NCBI GenBank assembly: GCA_934182465.1
Contig: CAKPRG010000006.1
Coordinates: 62,001-126,000, forward strand
Source: an uncultured Clostridia bacterium
Lineage (GTDB): Bacteria > Bacillota > Clostridia > TANB77 > CAG-508
Direction of reading: 5' to 3'
DNA: 64,000 nucleotides
A model generated the notes under the pieces. That model had not been told where the DNA came from. It searched no databases and saw only the letters and a program-made list of their open reading frames with translations. Positions 1 through 10,600 of the stretch are shown one piece after another; position 1 is the first letter of the stretch, and each line of letters opens with the position of its first letter. A program made the position numbers and the translations under genes.

Positions 1-1024
1 ATTCTCTATCTTCATATTCTAGCTTCATTAATTCTAAAAGTCTTTTTACCATTACATCCATTTTATTTGCTTCATCTAAAATTACTTCTGCATAAAAATT
101 TCTGCTTTCTTCATCAGTATTAACATTTTCTACTAATCCCTCTGCATATCCTTGTATTAAAGCAATTGGAGTTTTAAGTTCATGTGATACATCTGAAATA
201 AATTGTTTTCTCATTTCATCAATTTTAGATTTTGTTTCAATATCTTTTTCAAGTTCCATATTATTTTTCTTTAATTTATAGATTGTATCTTCTAAAGTAT
301 CTGATAGAGTATTTATACTTTTACCAAGTTCATTTATTTCGTCATCATTATCTTGAATTCTATATTTTCTACTAAAATCTAATTTTGTCATTCTATTGGC
401 TATATCATTTAATTCTTCAATTGGCTTTGTGAATTTTTCTGTCGTAACCATTATAATAAGACCACTAACACTTACAGATACAATTGCAATTACCCATAAT
501 GATTTATTTGAAATATTTGCACTTTCTTTTATTGTGTTAATTGGCATTCTAATGTAAACTCTATTTCCATTTTCCATTTTACCTTCTAGCAAAATAAAAT
601 TAATTCCATTTGTTTTGTCTTGTGTCCTACGAATTGTAACTCCATCATCAGAATACATTATCTCAGTTCTATTAAAAATACTATATTTCACTTTATATTT
701 TATTTCTTTAATTTCACCAAAATTTTCCACAAAATTTCCATCTGTTGTATATAAAATTTCATTATTGCTATTTACAATTTCTATATCAAAGTTATTATTT
801 ACAGATATCGTCTCTAATTCTTTATGAAAACTTTCTGTTTTTTCACTATTGATATTTTGTTTTATATATTCATACAATTCCAAAGAACTAACTTTTTTAT
901 TATAGTAGTAAAAAGTTTCTAGCATTACACTATTTACAACAATCAGAAAAAGAATTGTCATAAGCATTATTACACATACTGTTATAAATAATTTAGCATG
1001 AACTGATCTAAATATTTTTTTCAT
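1..1024 (-). CDS. Sensor histidine kinase (3' end beyond the left edge)
   Basis: This is the membrane sensor of a two-component system and pairs with the response regulator just upstream. I translated it from the sequence: the start is at 1024 and the frame stays open to base 1. Visible parts are TM1 (about residues 10-34), an extracytoplasmic sensor region of roughly 140 residues, TM2 (about 174-194), a HAMP linker (about 195-250) and a HisKA dimerisation domain. The H-box reads SDVSHELKTP, with the phospho-accepting His near residue 281. The HATPase domain must lie outside the window. It starts 27 bp after the regulator stop, so both are probably on one transcript. The stimulus cannot be told from the sequence. 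Confidence 0.93.
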   Translation of the reverse strand, partial: MKKIFRSVHAKLFITVCVIMLMTILFLIVVNSVMLETFYYYNKKVSSLELYEYIKQNINSEKTESFHKELETISVNNNFDIEIVNSNNEILYTTDGNFVENFGEIKEIKYKVKYSIFNRTEIMYSDDGVTIRRTQDKTNGINFILLEGKMENGNRVYIRMPINTIKESANISNKSLWVIAIVSVSVSGLIIMVTTEKFTKPIEELNDIANRMTKLDFSRKYRIQDNDDEINELGKSINTLSDTLEDTIYKLKKNNMELEKDIETKSKIDEMRKQFISDVSHELKTPIALIQGYAEGLVENVNTDEESRNFYAEVILDEANKMDVMVKRLLELMKLEYEDRE

Positions 1025-1051
1025 TTTAGCCTCTTCTATTACATATAAATT

Positions 1052-1735
1052 TTATTTTTTTATTTCGAATTTGTATCCAATTCCTCTAATTGTTTGTATA
1101 TGTTTACCTTTTTTTCCTAGTTTATGTCTTATTTTTTTGATATGACTATCAATTGTTCTAGAATCTCCATAATAATCATAATTCCAAACTGTATTTAATA
1201 TTTTGTCTCTGGATAAAGCTATATTTTCATTATCTAATAAATATTTTAAAAGTTCATATTCTCTAAAACTCAATTCTATTGTTTTTCCATCTACAGATAC
1301 AGTTCTTCCTTCATTATCTATAACAATTCCATCATAATCTTTTAATTTCTTTTCTTCTTTTGTTGTTCTTTTTAAAATTGCTTCAACTCTTGCTACAAGT
1401 ATTTTAGGGCTAAATGGTTTTGCTATATATTCGTCAACTCCAAGTTCAAATCCAAACAACTCATCTTGTTCTTCTGTTCTTGCTGTTAGCATTACAATAG
1501 GAATAGCTTTATTTTCTTGACGAATTTGTCTAAGTACAGACCAGCCATCTAGTTTTGGCATCATTACATCAAGTAATATTAGATTTATTTTATCTTTATT
1601 TTCATTGTATACTTTTAAAGCTACTTCACCATCTTCTGCTTCTAATATATTAAAATCTTTTTGTTTTAAAAAATCTTTTATTAATTTTCTCATTCTAGAT
1701 TCATCATCTACTACTAAAATTGTTAAATCACTCAT
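1052..1735 (-). CDS. OmpR/PhoB-family response regulator
   Basis: DNA-binding partner of the downstream kinase. The receiver domain has the acidic pair (VVDDE), the phosphorylated Asp at residue 56 (LLDVMMP), the Thr of MLTARTE and the Lys of YIAKPF. The C-terminal winged helix has the typical SRDKILNTVWNYDYYGDSR region and ends IRGIGYKFE. An in-frame ATG exists 48 bp upstream (1783), but it has no Shine-Dalgarno. The ATG at 1735 is preceded by GGAG with a 6-nt spacer and gives the usual regulator N-terminus MSDLTILVVDD, so I use 1735 (227 aa). The target genes are unknown. Confidence 0.95.
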   Translation of the reverse strand: MSDLTILVVDDESRMRKLIKDFLKQKDFNILEAEDGEVALKVYNENKDKINLILLDVMMPKLDGWSVLRQIRQENKAIPIVMLTARTEEQDELFGFELGVDEYIAKPFSPKILVARVEAILKRTTKEEKKLKDYDGIVIDNEGRTVSVDGKTIELSFREYELLKYLLDNENIALSRDKILNTVWNYDYYGDSRTIDSHIKKIRHKLGKKGKHIQTIRGIGYKFEIKK

Positions 1736-1826
1736 ATATAGCTCCGTTTCAAGCAACAAATGCTTTATTTTATTTTTTTGCATTTTATAATACTATTATG
1801 TTTTTTATGTGAAATTTCTATATTTT

Positions 1827-3605
1827 TTAGTTATTATTTGTTAATCTTTTTAATTCTTCTAAATTTTTTCTGAAATAATCAAAAGCTTGCTCATAAGTTT
1901 CTTCTTTTTCCAAATCAACATCTACCATTCTAAGTAAATCTAATGAACCAATGCTTCCACCTTTGCTAAGCATATTCAAGTATCTTTCTACATAGCCTTC
2001 TTTATTTGCTAAAATATTGCTTGCAATTACAATTGCTGATGTAATTCCAGTAGCATATTTGTATACATAGAAACAGCTGTAAAAATGTGGAATTCTAGCC
2101 CATTCATATTTTATTTCTTCGTCTGCTATAACAGCATCTCCAAAATATTTTTTTACTAATTCGTAATATATAGAATCCAAATTTTCTGATGTTAAACTTT
2201 CACCTTTTTCTATTCTTGCATGAACTTCTTTTTCAAATTCTGCAAACATTGCTTGTCTATATAAAGTTGCTCTTATTGTATCTAGTTGTTCATTTATTAG
2301 AGCAGCTTTTCTATTTGAATCACTTTCATTATTAATTAAATAATTTGCAAGTAAAATCTCGTTAACTGTTGAAGCAACTTCTGCAACCATTATTGTATAA
2401 TTAGCATTAATTGCATTTTGAGCATGACTAGAATAATAACTGTGCATTGCATGTCCTAATTCATGTGCAACAGTTGACACATCTCTTGATGAATTATGAT
2501 AATTTAGCAATACAAATGGATGTACTGCATGTATTCCCATACTATATGCACCACTTCTTTTATTTGGTGTCTCATATACATCAATCCAACGATTGTCAAA
2601 TGCTGTTTTCAACATATTTATATAAGCTTCTCCCATTGGAGCTAATGCTTTTAAAACAATTTCTTTTCCTTCTTCATAAGGAATATCTTTTTCTTCTACA
2701 TTTAATGTATTTACATATACATCATATATGTGAAATTCGTCGTCTCCTAATAAATCTTTTTTCAATTTTATATGCTCTCTATTTAAGTCTAAATTTTTAT
2801 TTACTTCTTTTAGTAGAGTTTCATAAACTTTTACATTTGAATCATCATTGTTTGTAGCTGAATCTAAAGATGATTCATAATTTCTTAAATTAGCAGAAAT
2901 TGTACGTTGTTTTACTCTTGCTAAATATAATTCTGTAATTGTATTTTCGTGTCTTTTATATAATGAATACATTGAATTGAAAGCTTGTTTTCTAATATCT
3001 CTATCTTTATCCATTAAATATTTAGAAAAAGTACCATGTGTAACTTTTAATTTTTCCCCATCTTTAGTTACTACATCTGGAAAATCTAATTCTGTATCAA
3101 CAAAAATATCGTAAGCATTCTCTGATGCTCCAAATACCTCTGAATATTTTGCCAAAACTCTTTCAACTTCTTCTGTTAAAATATGTTTTTTCTCTTTAAT
3201 AATATCTTCAATAGATTTTTTGAATTCATTTCTTAGTTCTTCATTTTCTTCTAAATATTTCCTTAATGTTTCATCATCTATTTTACTAATTTCTGGTGAT
3301 ATAAAACTTATTTTTTCTGAAAAATCTGTTACTACTTTTTCTACTCTTTTAAATAATTTAATGCTTTTTACATCACTCATGTCTTTATGATATTTAAGCA
3401 TTGCATAAGCATAAATTTTTTCTTCTAAAATTAAAGCTTTTTCTAATTTTTTATAGCAATCTAATATTGTATTACTGCTATTTGAAAGTGTGCCTTTTAG
3501 TTTAATTATTTCTTCTGTTTGTTTTTCTAATAATTCTATATCATCTTCAAATTCTTTTTCATTTTTATAAATTTCTTTAAAATTCCATTCTAAATTATTT
3601 TCCAT
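1827..3605 (-). CDS. pepF: Oligoendopeptidase F (peptidase family M3B)
   Basis: Cytoplasmic zinc metallopeptidase that cuts short oligopeptides. The 592-residue length is normal for PepF. The zinc motif AHELGHAMHS (HExxH, about residue 382) is present, and the downstream EVAST motif supplies the third ligand Glu. The N-terminal half is the usual helical lobe. The start has a strong AGGAGGG Shine-Dalgarno and a good promoter upstream (TTGAAA-17-TATAAT at 3635-3663). The gene is transcribed alone, ahead of the two-component pair, with about 90 bp between them. Confidence 0.96.
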   Translation of the reverse strand: MENNLEWNFKEIYKNEKEFEDDIELLEKQTEEIIKLKGTLSNSSNTILDCYKKLEKALILEEKIYAYAMLKYHKDMSDVKSIKLFKRVEKVVTDFSEKISFISPEISKIDDETLRKYLEENEELRNEFKKSIEDIIKEKKHILTEEVERVLAKYSEVFGASENAYDIFVDTELDFPDVVTKDGEKLKVTHGTFSKYLMDKDRDIRKQAFNSMYSLYKRHENTITELYLARVKQRTISANLRNYESSLDSATNNDDSNVKVYETLLKEVNKNLDLNREHIKLKKDLLGDDEFHIYDVYVNTLNVEEKDIPYEEGKEIVLKALAPMGEAYINMLKTAFDNRWIDVYETPNKRSGAYSMGIHAVHPFVLLNYHNSSRDVSTVAHELGHAMHSYYSSHAQNAINANYTIMVAEVASTVNEILLANYLINNESDSNRKAALINEQLDTIRATLYRQAMFAEFEKEVHARIEKGESLTSENLDSIYYELVKKYFGDAVIADEEIKYEWARIPHFYSCFYVYKYATGITSAIVIASNILANKEGYVERYLNMLSKGGSIGSLDLLRMVDVDLEKEETYEQAFDYFRKNLEELKRLTNNN

Positions 3606-3634
3606 TTTTCCCTCCTAAATTTAACTTCTATGTA

Positions 3635-3663
3635 ATTATATCAATCTATACTCTATTTTTCAA
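3635..3663 (-). promoter_or_regulatory. Sigma-A promoter of pepF
   Basis: On the minus strand TTGAAA (3658-3663) is separated by exactly 17 bp from a perfect TATAAT (3635-3640). It lies about 30 bp ahead of the pepF start. Confidence 0.75.
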
Positions 3664-3729
3664 TAATTATACTTTGCCATTTCAAATTTAATTTTGTCAA
3701 TTTCATACTTATTTTGACAATTTTTGATG

Positions 3730-3757
3730 TTGAAATTTTATAAATTCATGATATAAT
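3730..3757 (+). promoter_or_regulatory. Sigma-A promoter of the DUF4364 gene
   Basis: TTGAAA (3730-3735), a 16-bp spacer and TATAAT (3752-3757), 29 bp before the TTG start at 3787. Confidence 0.65.
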
Positions 3758-3786
3758 GTCTAAAGTAATATTAAGGGGGAATTATT

Positions 3787-4344
3787 TTGAAACTAAACTC
3801 AGACGATCAATCTCTTGCTGAAAGCAAAGTTTTAATTTTATATATATTAAGTAAAGTAGGAAAATCAATATCTCATAATGAATTACTAGAATTAGTAGTT
3901 TCTATATTAGATATGAATTATTTTTATTTTGAACAATTTTTATTAGACTTATTAGAAGATAATTATTTGAACAAATATCAAAAAGAAAATGATGATATTT
4001 ACGAATTAACTGATGCTGGAAAGGAAGCTTTAAGTCTTACTTTAGATATTTTACCTGGTATTTTAAAACTTAAAGTCGATAGCAAATTCAAAGAAAATTT
4101 TGAAACTATAAAAGATAAATATTCAATATCTGCAGAATACAGCCCTATTACAGAAACTGACTTTTCTGTAACTTGTAAAATTATAGAAAATAATAATACT
4201 ATATTCCACTTAGAATTAAATGCCGGTTCTCGTGACCAAGCAAAAAAAATTGTTAATAATTGGAATAATAATGCTTCATCAATTTATCCTGAAATATTTA
4301 ATTTACTTGTTGTTTCTGAAAATGATGAGCAAACTGCTGAATAA
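3787..4344 (+). CDS. DUF4364 family winged-helix protein
   Basis: The 185-residue protein matches the pattern of the clostridial DUF4364 family. It has an N-terminal winged-helix-like half (about 1-85, with ELTDAGKEAL typical of the wing end of PadR/MarR-like domains) followed by an alpha/beta half. A role as transcriptional regulator is inferred from the fold, and no target is known. The start is TTG, supported by GGGGGA six bases upstream. The gene has its own promoter and a clear terminator, and is divergent from pepF. Confidence 0.8.
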   Translation: MKLNSDDQSLAESKVLILYILSKVGKSISHNELLELVVSILDMNYFYFEQFLLDLLEDNYLNKYQKENDDIYELTDAGKEALSLTLDILPGILKLKVDSKFKENFETIKDKYSISAEYSPITETDFSVTCKIIENNNTIFHLELNAGSRDQAKKIVNNWNNNASSIYPEIFNLLVVSENDEQTAE

Positions 4345-4349
4345 TGCAA

Positions 4350-4386
4350 AAAGATAACACTAATTTAAAATTGTGTTATCTTTTTT
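4350..4386 (+). terminator. Rho-independent terminator of the DUF4364 gene
   Basis: Stem AAGATAACAC / GTGTTATCTT with an AT loop, followed by six T. Confidence 0.85.
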
Positions 4387-4470
4387 ATTATCAACTATTT
4401 TGTGTAAAAACATAAGCTAAAGATTTTATAAAAAAATACTATCAATACTTAATTTTATTCTTTGTATGTA

Positions 4471-4995
4471 TTAATATTCTATATCTTCAAAAGTTGTATA
4501 TGGTTTTGGTTGTTCACTTTGATATTCTGGAATGTATGGACTATTTCCAACTTTAAATTTTCCAGCTCTATTATTATCTCTCAACTTTTCTCTTGAAGAT
4601 AATACATCATAATTATCAAATATTGATTTAGCTTGTTCTATTTTATTTTCATCAATACCATTTATTCTCATTAAAGCGGGTGAAATCATTGCACCATAAT
4701 TATATCTTGGTGATATATCTAATTTTTTATCTGGATGTTTATCAAATGTATATAAATCACCATTTATACCTCTTACAAATATAGGTTCGTTTGGATTATA
4801 TACCTTTATTTTGTTTTGCCATGTATACATTCCTATTTCATTTTGAGTATCTATGTTTGCTTGATTTAATTTATTAATTAAATCATCTAATTTTTCTTTA
4901 GATTCTACATTTATTATTTTTTCTTCAATACTTTTATCTGTTAAAGCCTCATGTAGTGGATGTTCAAGCTTCATTGCTGATTTAATATTTTTCAA
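4471..4995 (-). CDS. Small protein overlapping the HD phosphohydrolase, possibly its detached C-terminal part
   Basis: A 174-residue protein of no family I can name with certainty. The start is TTG, overlapping the stop of the HD gene (TTGA, 4 bp), and it has no Shine-Dalgarno of its own. The region with KIKVYNPNEPIFVRGINGD resembles the beta-rich C-terminal part of SAMHD1/COG1078-type HD proteins, which the upstream protein lacks. It therefore looks like the tail of one ancestral protein now read in the -1 frame. It may be made by translational coupling, by -1 frameshifting on the TTTTT run at the junction, or be a product of gene decay. The family link is inference. Confidence 0.6.
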   Translation of the reverse strand: MKNIKSAMKLEHPLHEALTDKSIEEKIINVESKEKLDDLINKLNQANIDTQNEIGMYTWQNKIKVYNPNEPIFVRGINGDLYTFDKHPDKKLDISPRYNYGAMISPALMRINGIDENKIEQAKSIFDNYDVLSSREKLRDNNRAGKFKVGNSPYIPEYQSEQPKPYTTFEDIEY

Positions 4996-6137
4996 AAATG
5001 TTTTTCTATTTCTGTTAAATCTTCTGGCTTAGTAGCTTTTGGATCAATCATTTCTAAAGCTAAACAACATAAGCTCTTAGTAGATGGTATACAATCTAAT
5101 GCTAAATTTCTTAAATTTAGATCTTTAGCATTTAGTGATATATCAAATAATTCGTTAAAATATCTCATATCGTTCCACTCTAAAAATTCATTTAAATCTA
5201 TTCCATTTCCACCATGTTCAATACAATTTTGTAAATATTCTTTCAAATCTTTTCCTACTACTTCATCAGATTTTACAAATCTTCTGCAAAATTGCTCTTC
5301 TAAAATATCATAGGCTTTTCTTGTATTTGAACTATAAAAAATTTGATAATTTCTTGCTCTTGCAGATAAAAATTTTTCTATATCTGGTAAAGCTTCATAT
5401 TCATATACTACACCTTCTTGTTTTTTACCATTATTTATTATAGTTTGGATTGAACTATTTGTTATTAATCTATCTACTAGTTCTCTTTCATCAAGTTCAC
5501 CTAAATGAAACATATCTCTTGCCATAAAATCTAATCTGTCAAAATCCACATTTCCTTCTCTTAATGTGATTAGTGGATAATTTGGATCAGATACTTTTTG
5601 CATATTTGCTAATAAATCTGGATGGATTTCTTGCAAAACCTTTTGTGTTTCTGGGTATTCCTCTTTAAATCTCATTCCTAATAACTCATGTGCTCCATAT
5701 TCTTTTCCTATTAATTTTTCTAAGCAATGTGATAATATATTATGACCATCATCATGACGCAAGCTTTCCATTATATCTGCTAATACTTCTATTTTTCGAT
5801 TTTCTTGCTCAATTCTTTTTCTCCAATTTGGATTTCTAAATTGTTGCATATAAAATATAGTTGCATTGTTATATGTCCCTAAACAATGAGAATATCTTGT
5901 GTGATATGCATTTGAATCTTCTATAATTCCACTTCCAAGTTGTGTTACTTTTCTTAATCTTTGCATAGGTTTTGTTTGTAAAAATTGTTTTATTTCATTT
6001 GGAAAATATACATAAGGATTATTTTGTGTACTACACAAAGTAAAATCTATTTCTTTGTCCATTGTTACTGTTTTATCTAAAATCCATTCAAAAAATTCTT
6101 TGTAATCATTTTCTTGCAAATTTTCTATATCTTTCAT
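4992..6137 (-). CDS. HD-domain phosphohydrolase (dNTPase/SAMHD1-like, COG1078 type)
   Basis: A cytoplasmic metal-dependent phosphohydrolase of the HD superfamily; nucleotides are the likely substrates. The metal ligands can be followed: His in HTRYSHCLGT, the HD pair in LRHDDGHNILSH, and the distal Asp in VDFDRLDFMARDM. At 381 residues it stops sooner than typical COG1078 proteins (about 430-480). Its last bases overlap the next ORF by 4 bp in the -1 frame. The ribosome binding site AGAAAGTG is weak. It lies 28 bp after the RNA methyltransferase gene and may be cotranscribed with it. Confidence 0.85.
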   Translation of the reverse strand: MKDIENLQENDYKEFFEWILDKTVTMDKEIDFTLCSTQNNPYVYFPNEIKQFLQTKPMQRLRKVTQLGSGIIEDSNAYHTRYSHCLGTYNNATIFYMQQFRNPNWRKRIEQENRKIEVLADIMESLRHDDGHNILSHCLEKLIGKEYGAHELLGMRFKEEYPETQKVLQEIHPDLLANMQKVSDPNYPLITLREGNVDFDRLDFMARDMFHLGELDERELVDRLITNSSIQTIINNGKKQEGVVYEYEALPDIEKFLSARARNYQIFYSSNTRKAYDILEEQFCRRFVKSDEVVGKDLKEYLQNCIEHGGNGIDLNEFLEWNDMRYFNELFDISLNAKDLNLRNLALDCIPSTKSLCCLALEMIDPKATKPEDLTEIEKHF

Positions 6138-6165
6138 TTCTTACACTTTCTGCTATAATCATTTG

Positions 6166-6945
6166 TTATCTTTTTCTAATAGCTTCATATAAAATAATAC
6201 CTGTAGCAACTGCTGCATTTAAACTTTCTGTTTTTCCTACCATTGGTATTTTTATTTTTTGAGTTGCCAAATCTAGTAATTTTTTTGAAACTCCATTTGC
6301 TTCATTTCCAATTATAATTGCTGATTTACTGTAATTTACATCATAAATGCTTTTATCTGTTGCTAAATCTGTAGCATAAACTTTAATTTTTCTTTTTTTC
6401 ATTTCTTTTACTACATTTTCTAAGTTTTCGCATTCAATTACTTTTACTCTAAAAATTGCTCCCATTGTTGAACGAACTACTTTTGGATTATAGCAATCGG
6501 CTGTACCTTTTGCAACTATAATTTGCTTTAAATTTATACTATCTGCTGTTCTAAGTATTGTTCCCATATTTCCTGGATCTTGAATATTGTCTAATATTAA
6601 AAACAAATTAGATGTATAATCTATTTCTGATTTATCCACTTTTTTGTCAATTACAGCTAATATTCCTTGTGGATTCATTACATCTGTAATTTGCAAAAAT
6701 ATTTTTTCTGTAACATATACACAATCATATTTTGCTATTTCATAAAGAAATTCACTTGAAAAATTTCCTTGTGTTTTACAATCATCACAAATTACGATTT
6801 GTTTTATTTTGGCTTTTTCATCTATTGCTTCTTGAATCATTTTAGCTCCTTCCACAATAAACTCGCCAAATTCTTCCCTATACTTTTTTTCTTTTAATCT
6901 TTTTAAATGTTTTACAAATTCATTATCTTTACTTGTAATTACCAT
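6166..6945 (-). CDS. TrmH/SpoU-family RNA 2'-O-methyltransferase
   Basis: A SAM-dependent methyltransferase of the SPOUT class, acting on rRNA or tRNA ribose. The N-terminal substrate-binding part has the family pattern (TSKDNEFVKHLKRL, then FIVEGAKMIQEA). The C-terminal SPOUT knot motifs are LILDNIQDPGNMGTILRTAD, IIGNEANGVS and PMVGKTESLNAAVATGI. I place the start at 6945 because GAGGTG lies just upstream; an ATG 45 bp earlier (6990) has no ribosome binding site and adds a non-homologous tail. The exact target nucleotide cannot be assigned. Confidence 0.92.
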   Translation of the reverse strand: MVITSKDNEFVKHLKRLKEKKYREEFGEFIVEGAKMIQEAIDEKAKIKQIVICDDCKTQGNFSSEFLYEIAKYDCVYVTEKIFLQITDVMNPQGILAVIDKKVDKSEIDYTSNLFLILDNIQDPGNMGTILRTADSINLKQIIVAKGTADCYNPKVVRSTMGAIFRVKVIECENLENVVKEMKKRKIKVYATDLATDKSIYDVNYSKSAIIIGNEANGVSKKLLDLATQKIKIPMVGKTESLNAAVATGIILYEAIRKR

Positions 6946-7117
6946 TTTTTCACCTCTTCTATAAAGTATTGTTATTATAACATATTTCATTCTATATGTA
7001 TATAAATTAACTCCCTCTTTTCAAATTCTTTTTTATTTATTTTTTGCAAAGATATAAATTTGATACAAAAATTTAAAATATAAAGTAAAAATACTAAATA
7101 TATTTCAATTTTAGCAC

Positions 7118-7146
7118 TTGATTTTCTTGTTTATTTGTGATAAAAT
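7118..7146 (+). promoter_or_regulatory. Sigma-A promoter of the orphan gene at 7203
   Basis: TTGATT (7118-7123), a 17-bp spacer and TAAAAT (7141-7146), followed 57 bp later by the start codon. Confidence 0.55.
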
Positions 7147-7202
7147 AATGAATACGCAAATTTTAAAATAAAATATTTCATTAACAAAAGGAGATTATCA
7201 CT

Positions 7203-7472
7203 ATGAAAGAAGAGAAATTATCAACAATCGCAACAAATATCGAAAACATCTTAGTAAAAAACCATGAAACAGTAACCAGAGTTTGTTATGAGGGAGAATG
7301 CATCAGTTTCCATTATAGTGGAGTGCCACTCGGCTACGATGCGCTCAAAGAAATCGAAGCATTGGTTTTTAGCAATTGTTTTGATGAGGAAAGCTTTAAT
7401 AAGTTTATCCCGTTTGGAATGAACGGTGAATACACACTTTCTGTATCCTTACCAAATACAAAATCAGCTTAA
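7203..7472 (+). CDS. Orphan 89-residue protein, compositionally foreign
   Basis: I do not recognise this protein. It is small, soluble and acidic, without membrane segments, with Cys in CYEGEC and a mixed alpha/beta pattern. The start has AAGGAG nine bases upstream. It is a complete transcription unit with its own promoter and a strong GC-rich terminator. Codon use differs from the neighbours: it uses GGC, CTC, GCG, CCG, ATC and ACC codons that are rare elsewhere here. This suggests recent acquisition. Two other genes in the window (47339-49087 and 50746-51267) share this composition. Confidence 0.75.
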   Translation: MKEEKLSTIATNIENILVKNHETVTRVCYEGECISFHYSGVPLGYDALKEIEALVFSNCFDEESFNKFIPFGMNGEYTLSVSLPNTKSA

Positions 7473-7500
7473 CTAGTGTTCAGTTTTCCACAAAAACTTT

Positions 7501-7535
7501 AACCACACCCGAAAGACTTTCGAGTGTGGTTTTTC
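7501..7535 (+). terminator. Terminator of the orphan gene at 7203
   Basis: Long stem: CCACACCCGAAAG pairs with CTTTCGAGTGTGG with one mismatch, followed by a T run. It is unusually GC-rich for this region. Confidence 0.9.
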
Positions 7536-7610
7536 ATTTTATTTTCGACTTTAATTTTCATTTCTAATTTAAACTTTATTTCTGTTTTCTACATTTATCT
7601 TTATTTTAAA

Positions 7611-10600
7611 TTATAACTTTCCTAAAAACTCTTTGCATTCCTCTAACGTGTTTTTCTTGTCTTGTAATTTGAAAGTTATATATGGCATTTGAGCTGGTGA
7701 AAATTTAATTCTGTTTCTAAAAGTTTTCATTAATTTGTCAACAATATCTATATTAAATCTGTCTTGTTCAAAGAAGAATAATACATTCATATCTTTTTGC
7801 ATTACTTTTAATATATTTTTTTCTCTACACAAAATTTTAATTCTAGCAATATCTAGTAAATTCTCTATTTCATCTGGCATTTTTCCAAATCTATCTATTA
7901 TCTCATCAGTTACATTTACTATATCTTCTTCATTTTTGCATAATGCAATGTTTTGATAGATTTCAATTTTCATACTTGAATTCTCTATAAAATCATCTGG
8001 TATATAGCTTGAAACATCTAAATCTATTTGTACATCTACCTCTTCTACTACTTCTTCACCTTTTATTTCTTTTACAACTTCGTCTAGCAATTTGCAATAC
8101 ATATCATATCCAACTTGTTCCATATGTCCATGTTGTACTTCTCCCATTAGGCTTCCTGCACCACGAATTTCTAAATCTCTCATTGCAATTTTAAATCCAG
8201 AACCAAATTCTGTAAATTCTTTTATTGCTTTTAATCTTTTATCTGCTACTTCTGTTAGCATTTTATCTCTTTTATAAGTAATATATGCATAAGCTTGCTT
8301 ATCTGAACGTCCAACTCTACCTCTTATTTGATACAATTGTGCTAATCCCAATCTATCAGCGTTTTCTACTATTATTGTATTAGCATTTGGTATATCAATA
8401 CCAGATTCTAATATTGTAGTACATACTAATACATTTGTCTTTTTATCTACAAAGTCTTGCATTATACTTTCTAGCTCTGCTCCACTCATTTTTCCATGTG
8501 CTAAATCTACTTTTGCTTCTGGAACTAATTTTTTTATTTCTTCTGCTTTTTTCAAAATATGCTCTACATTATTAAATAAATAAAATACTTGACCATCTCT
8601 TTCTAGTTCTTTTGTTATTGCTTCTTTTATAACTTCTGAATCATATTCTAATACATAAGTTTGAACTGGTTTTCTATTTTGTGGTGGTTCATAAATAACT
8701 GACATATCTCTCATCCCAACAATTGACATGTGAAGTGTTCTTGGAATTGGTGTTGCTGTCATTGTAAGTACATCAACACTATTTTTATATTCTTTTATTT
8801 GTTCTTTTGCTTTTACTCCAAATCTATGCTCTTCATCTATAATTAGCAATCCTAAATTTTTGAATTTAACATCTTTGCTTAAAACTCTATGTGTTCCAAC
8901 TAAAATATCTATTTCTCCAAGTTCTAATTTTTTAATAATTTCTTTTTGTTCTTTTGGTGTTTTAAAACGATTTAAAATTTCTACTCTAATTGGATATTCT
9001 TGCATTCTTTCTCTAAATTCTTCATATTGTTGTTGCGCAAGTATTGTTGTTGGTGCTAAATATACCACTTGTTTTTGATCCATTACAGCTTTAAAAGCTG
9101 CTCTAATTGCTACTTCAGTTTTTCCATATCCAACATCTCCACATAGCAATCTATCCATTGGTCTAGGTTTTTCCATATCTTTTTTTACTTCTGATATGCA
9201 ACGAAGTTGATCATCTGTTTCTGAATATGGAAAGCTATCTTCAAATTCTTTTTGCCAAACAGTATCTTTTGAAAAAGCATATCCTTGCATTTTTTGTCTT
9301 TTAGCATATAATTGAATTAATTCTTCTGCAACTTCTCTTAAATTTTTCTTTACTTTTTCTTTTGTTTTATCCCATTCTTTTGAGCCTAATCTATTTAATC
9401 TTGGTCCTACTTTTTCTGAACCAACATATTTACGAATATTATCCAAAGCATTAGTTGGAACATATAAAATATCATCATCTCTATATTTTAATTTTATATA
9501 ATCTTTAGTAACATTATCAGCTTTAATTGTTGTTACTCCAAGATATTGTCCTATTCCATTAACTTTGTGAACAATATAATCTCCTTCTTTTAAATCATCA
9601 AATACTACTTTTTGTGATTCTTTAAAAATAGATGATGATTTTACTCTTTTTGGTTTTGTTTCAAATATTTCTGCTAAAGATATTACAAGTAAATTCATTT
9701 CATAACATTCAAATCCAGCAGATAGAGCACCAGGAGTAACAGTTATACTCCCTGGTGCTAATTCATCATCTTCTAAAATTTCTTTATAGTCGTTTACAAT
9801 TTGTTTTTCTAATAATAAATTTGATATTTTTCGACTGCCATCGGTGTTTCCACCAAGGATTACTGTTGCTTTGCCCCTGCTTTTTGCTTCTTGTAATTCC
9901 TGAAACAGTAAATCCATTGAACTACGAAAAAAGTTGACCTCCCTATAGCTAAAGCTATATCCGTTTCTTTTTGCATGCATACTTTGTTTATCAACAAACC
10001 CTATATCTTGTTTTTCTAAATATATTGTTTGCTTTTTTTCTAGTGTATCACTAAATTTTAAATAATCTTCTTGTTTTATTAAGTTTCCAGGTATTAATTT
10101 GTTTTTACTTACTAGATCTTGGATTAAATGTTCATTATCTTTTGAAATATTTTCAGCTCTAGCTTTTATTTTTTCGATTTCATCTAAAAAAACTATATAA
10201 TCATTGTCTAAGTAGTCTAATAATGTACTTGATTTCTCATAAAAACAATCAAAATATCTATCTATTTTATTTAAGAATTCACCATTTTTTATTTGTTCTA
10301 TATCTTCATTTACTTTTTCTCTAATTGGTTTTATATAACTCTTATCTGATATTCTCTCACAAATAGTATTTACATCTGTTTCTAATAAAAATTCATAAGA
10401 TGGATATATATCTATTTCTTTTAGCATTTCTGTAGTTCTTTGACTAGCAATACTAAATTTTCTAATAGAATCAATTTCATCTCCCCAGAATTCAATTCTC
10501 ACACCATGGTTTTTAGAAGTTGCTATATCCACAATTCCTCCACGAATACTGAATTGACCTTTTCCTTCTATTAAGTCATATCTTTCATAGCCTAGTAATA

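Noticed and set aside
6946..6990. Upstream ATG extending the RNA methyltransferase
   Set aside because: No ribosome binding site there; GAGGTG fits the ATG at 6945 and the extension is not family-like.
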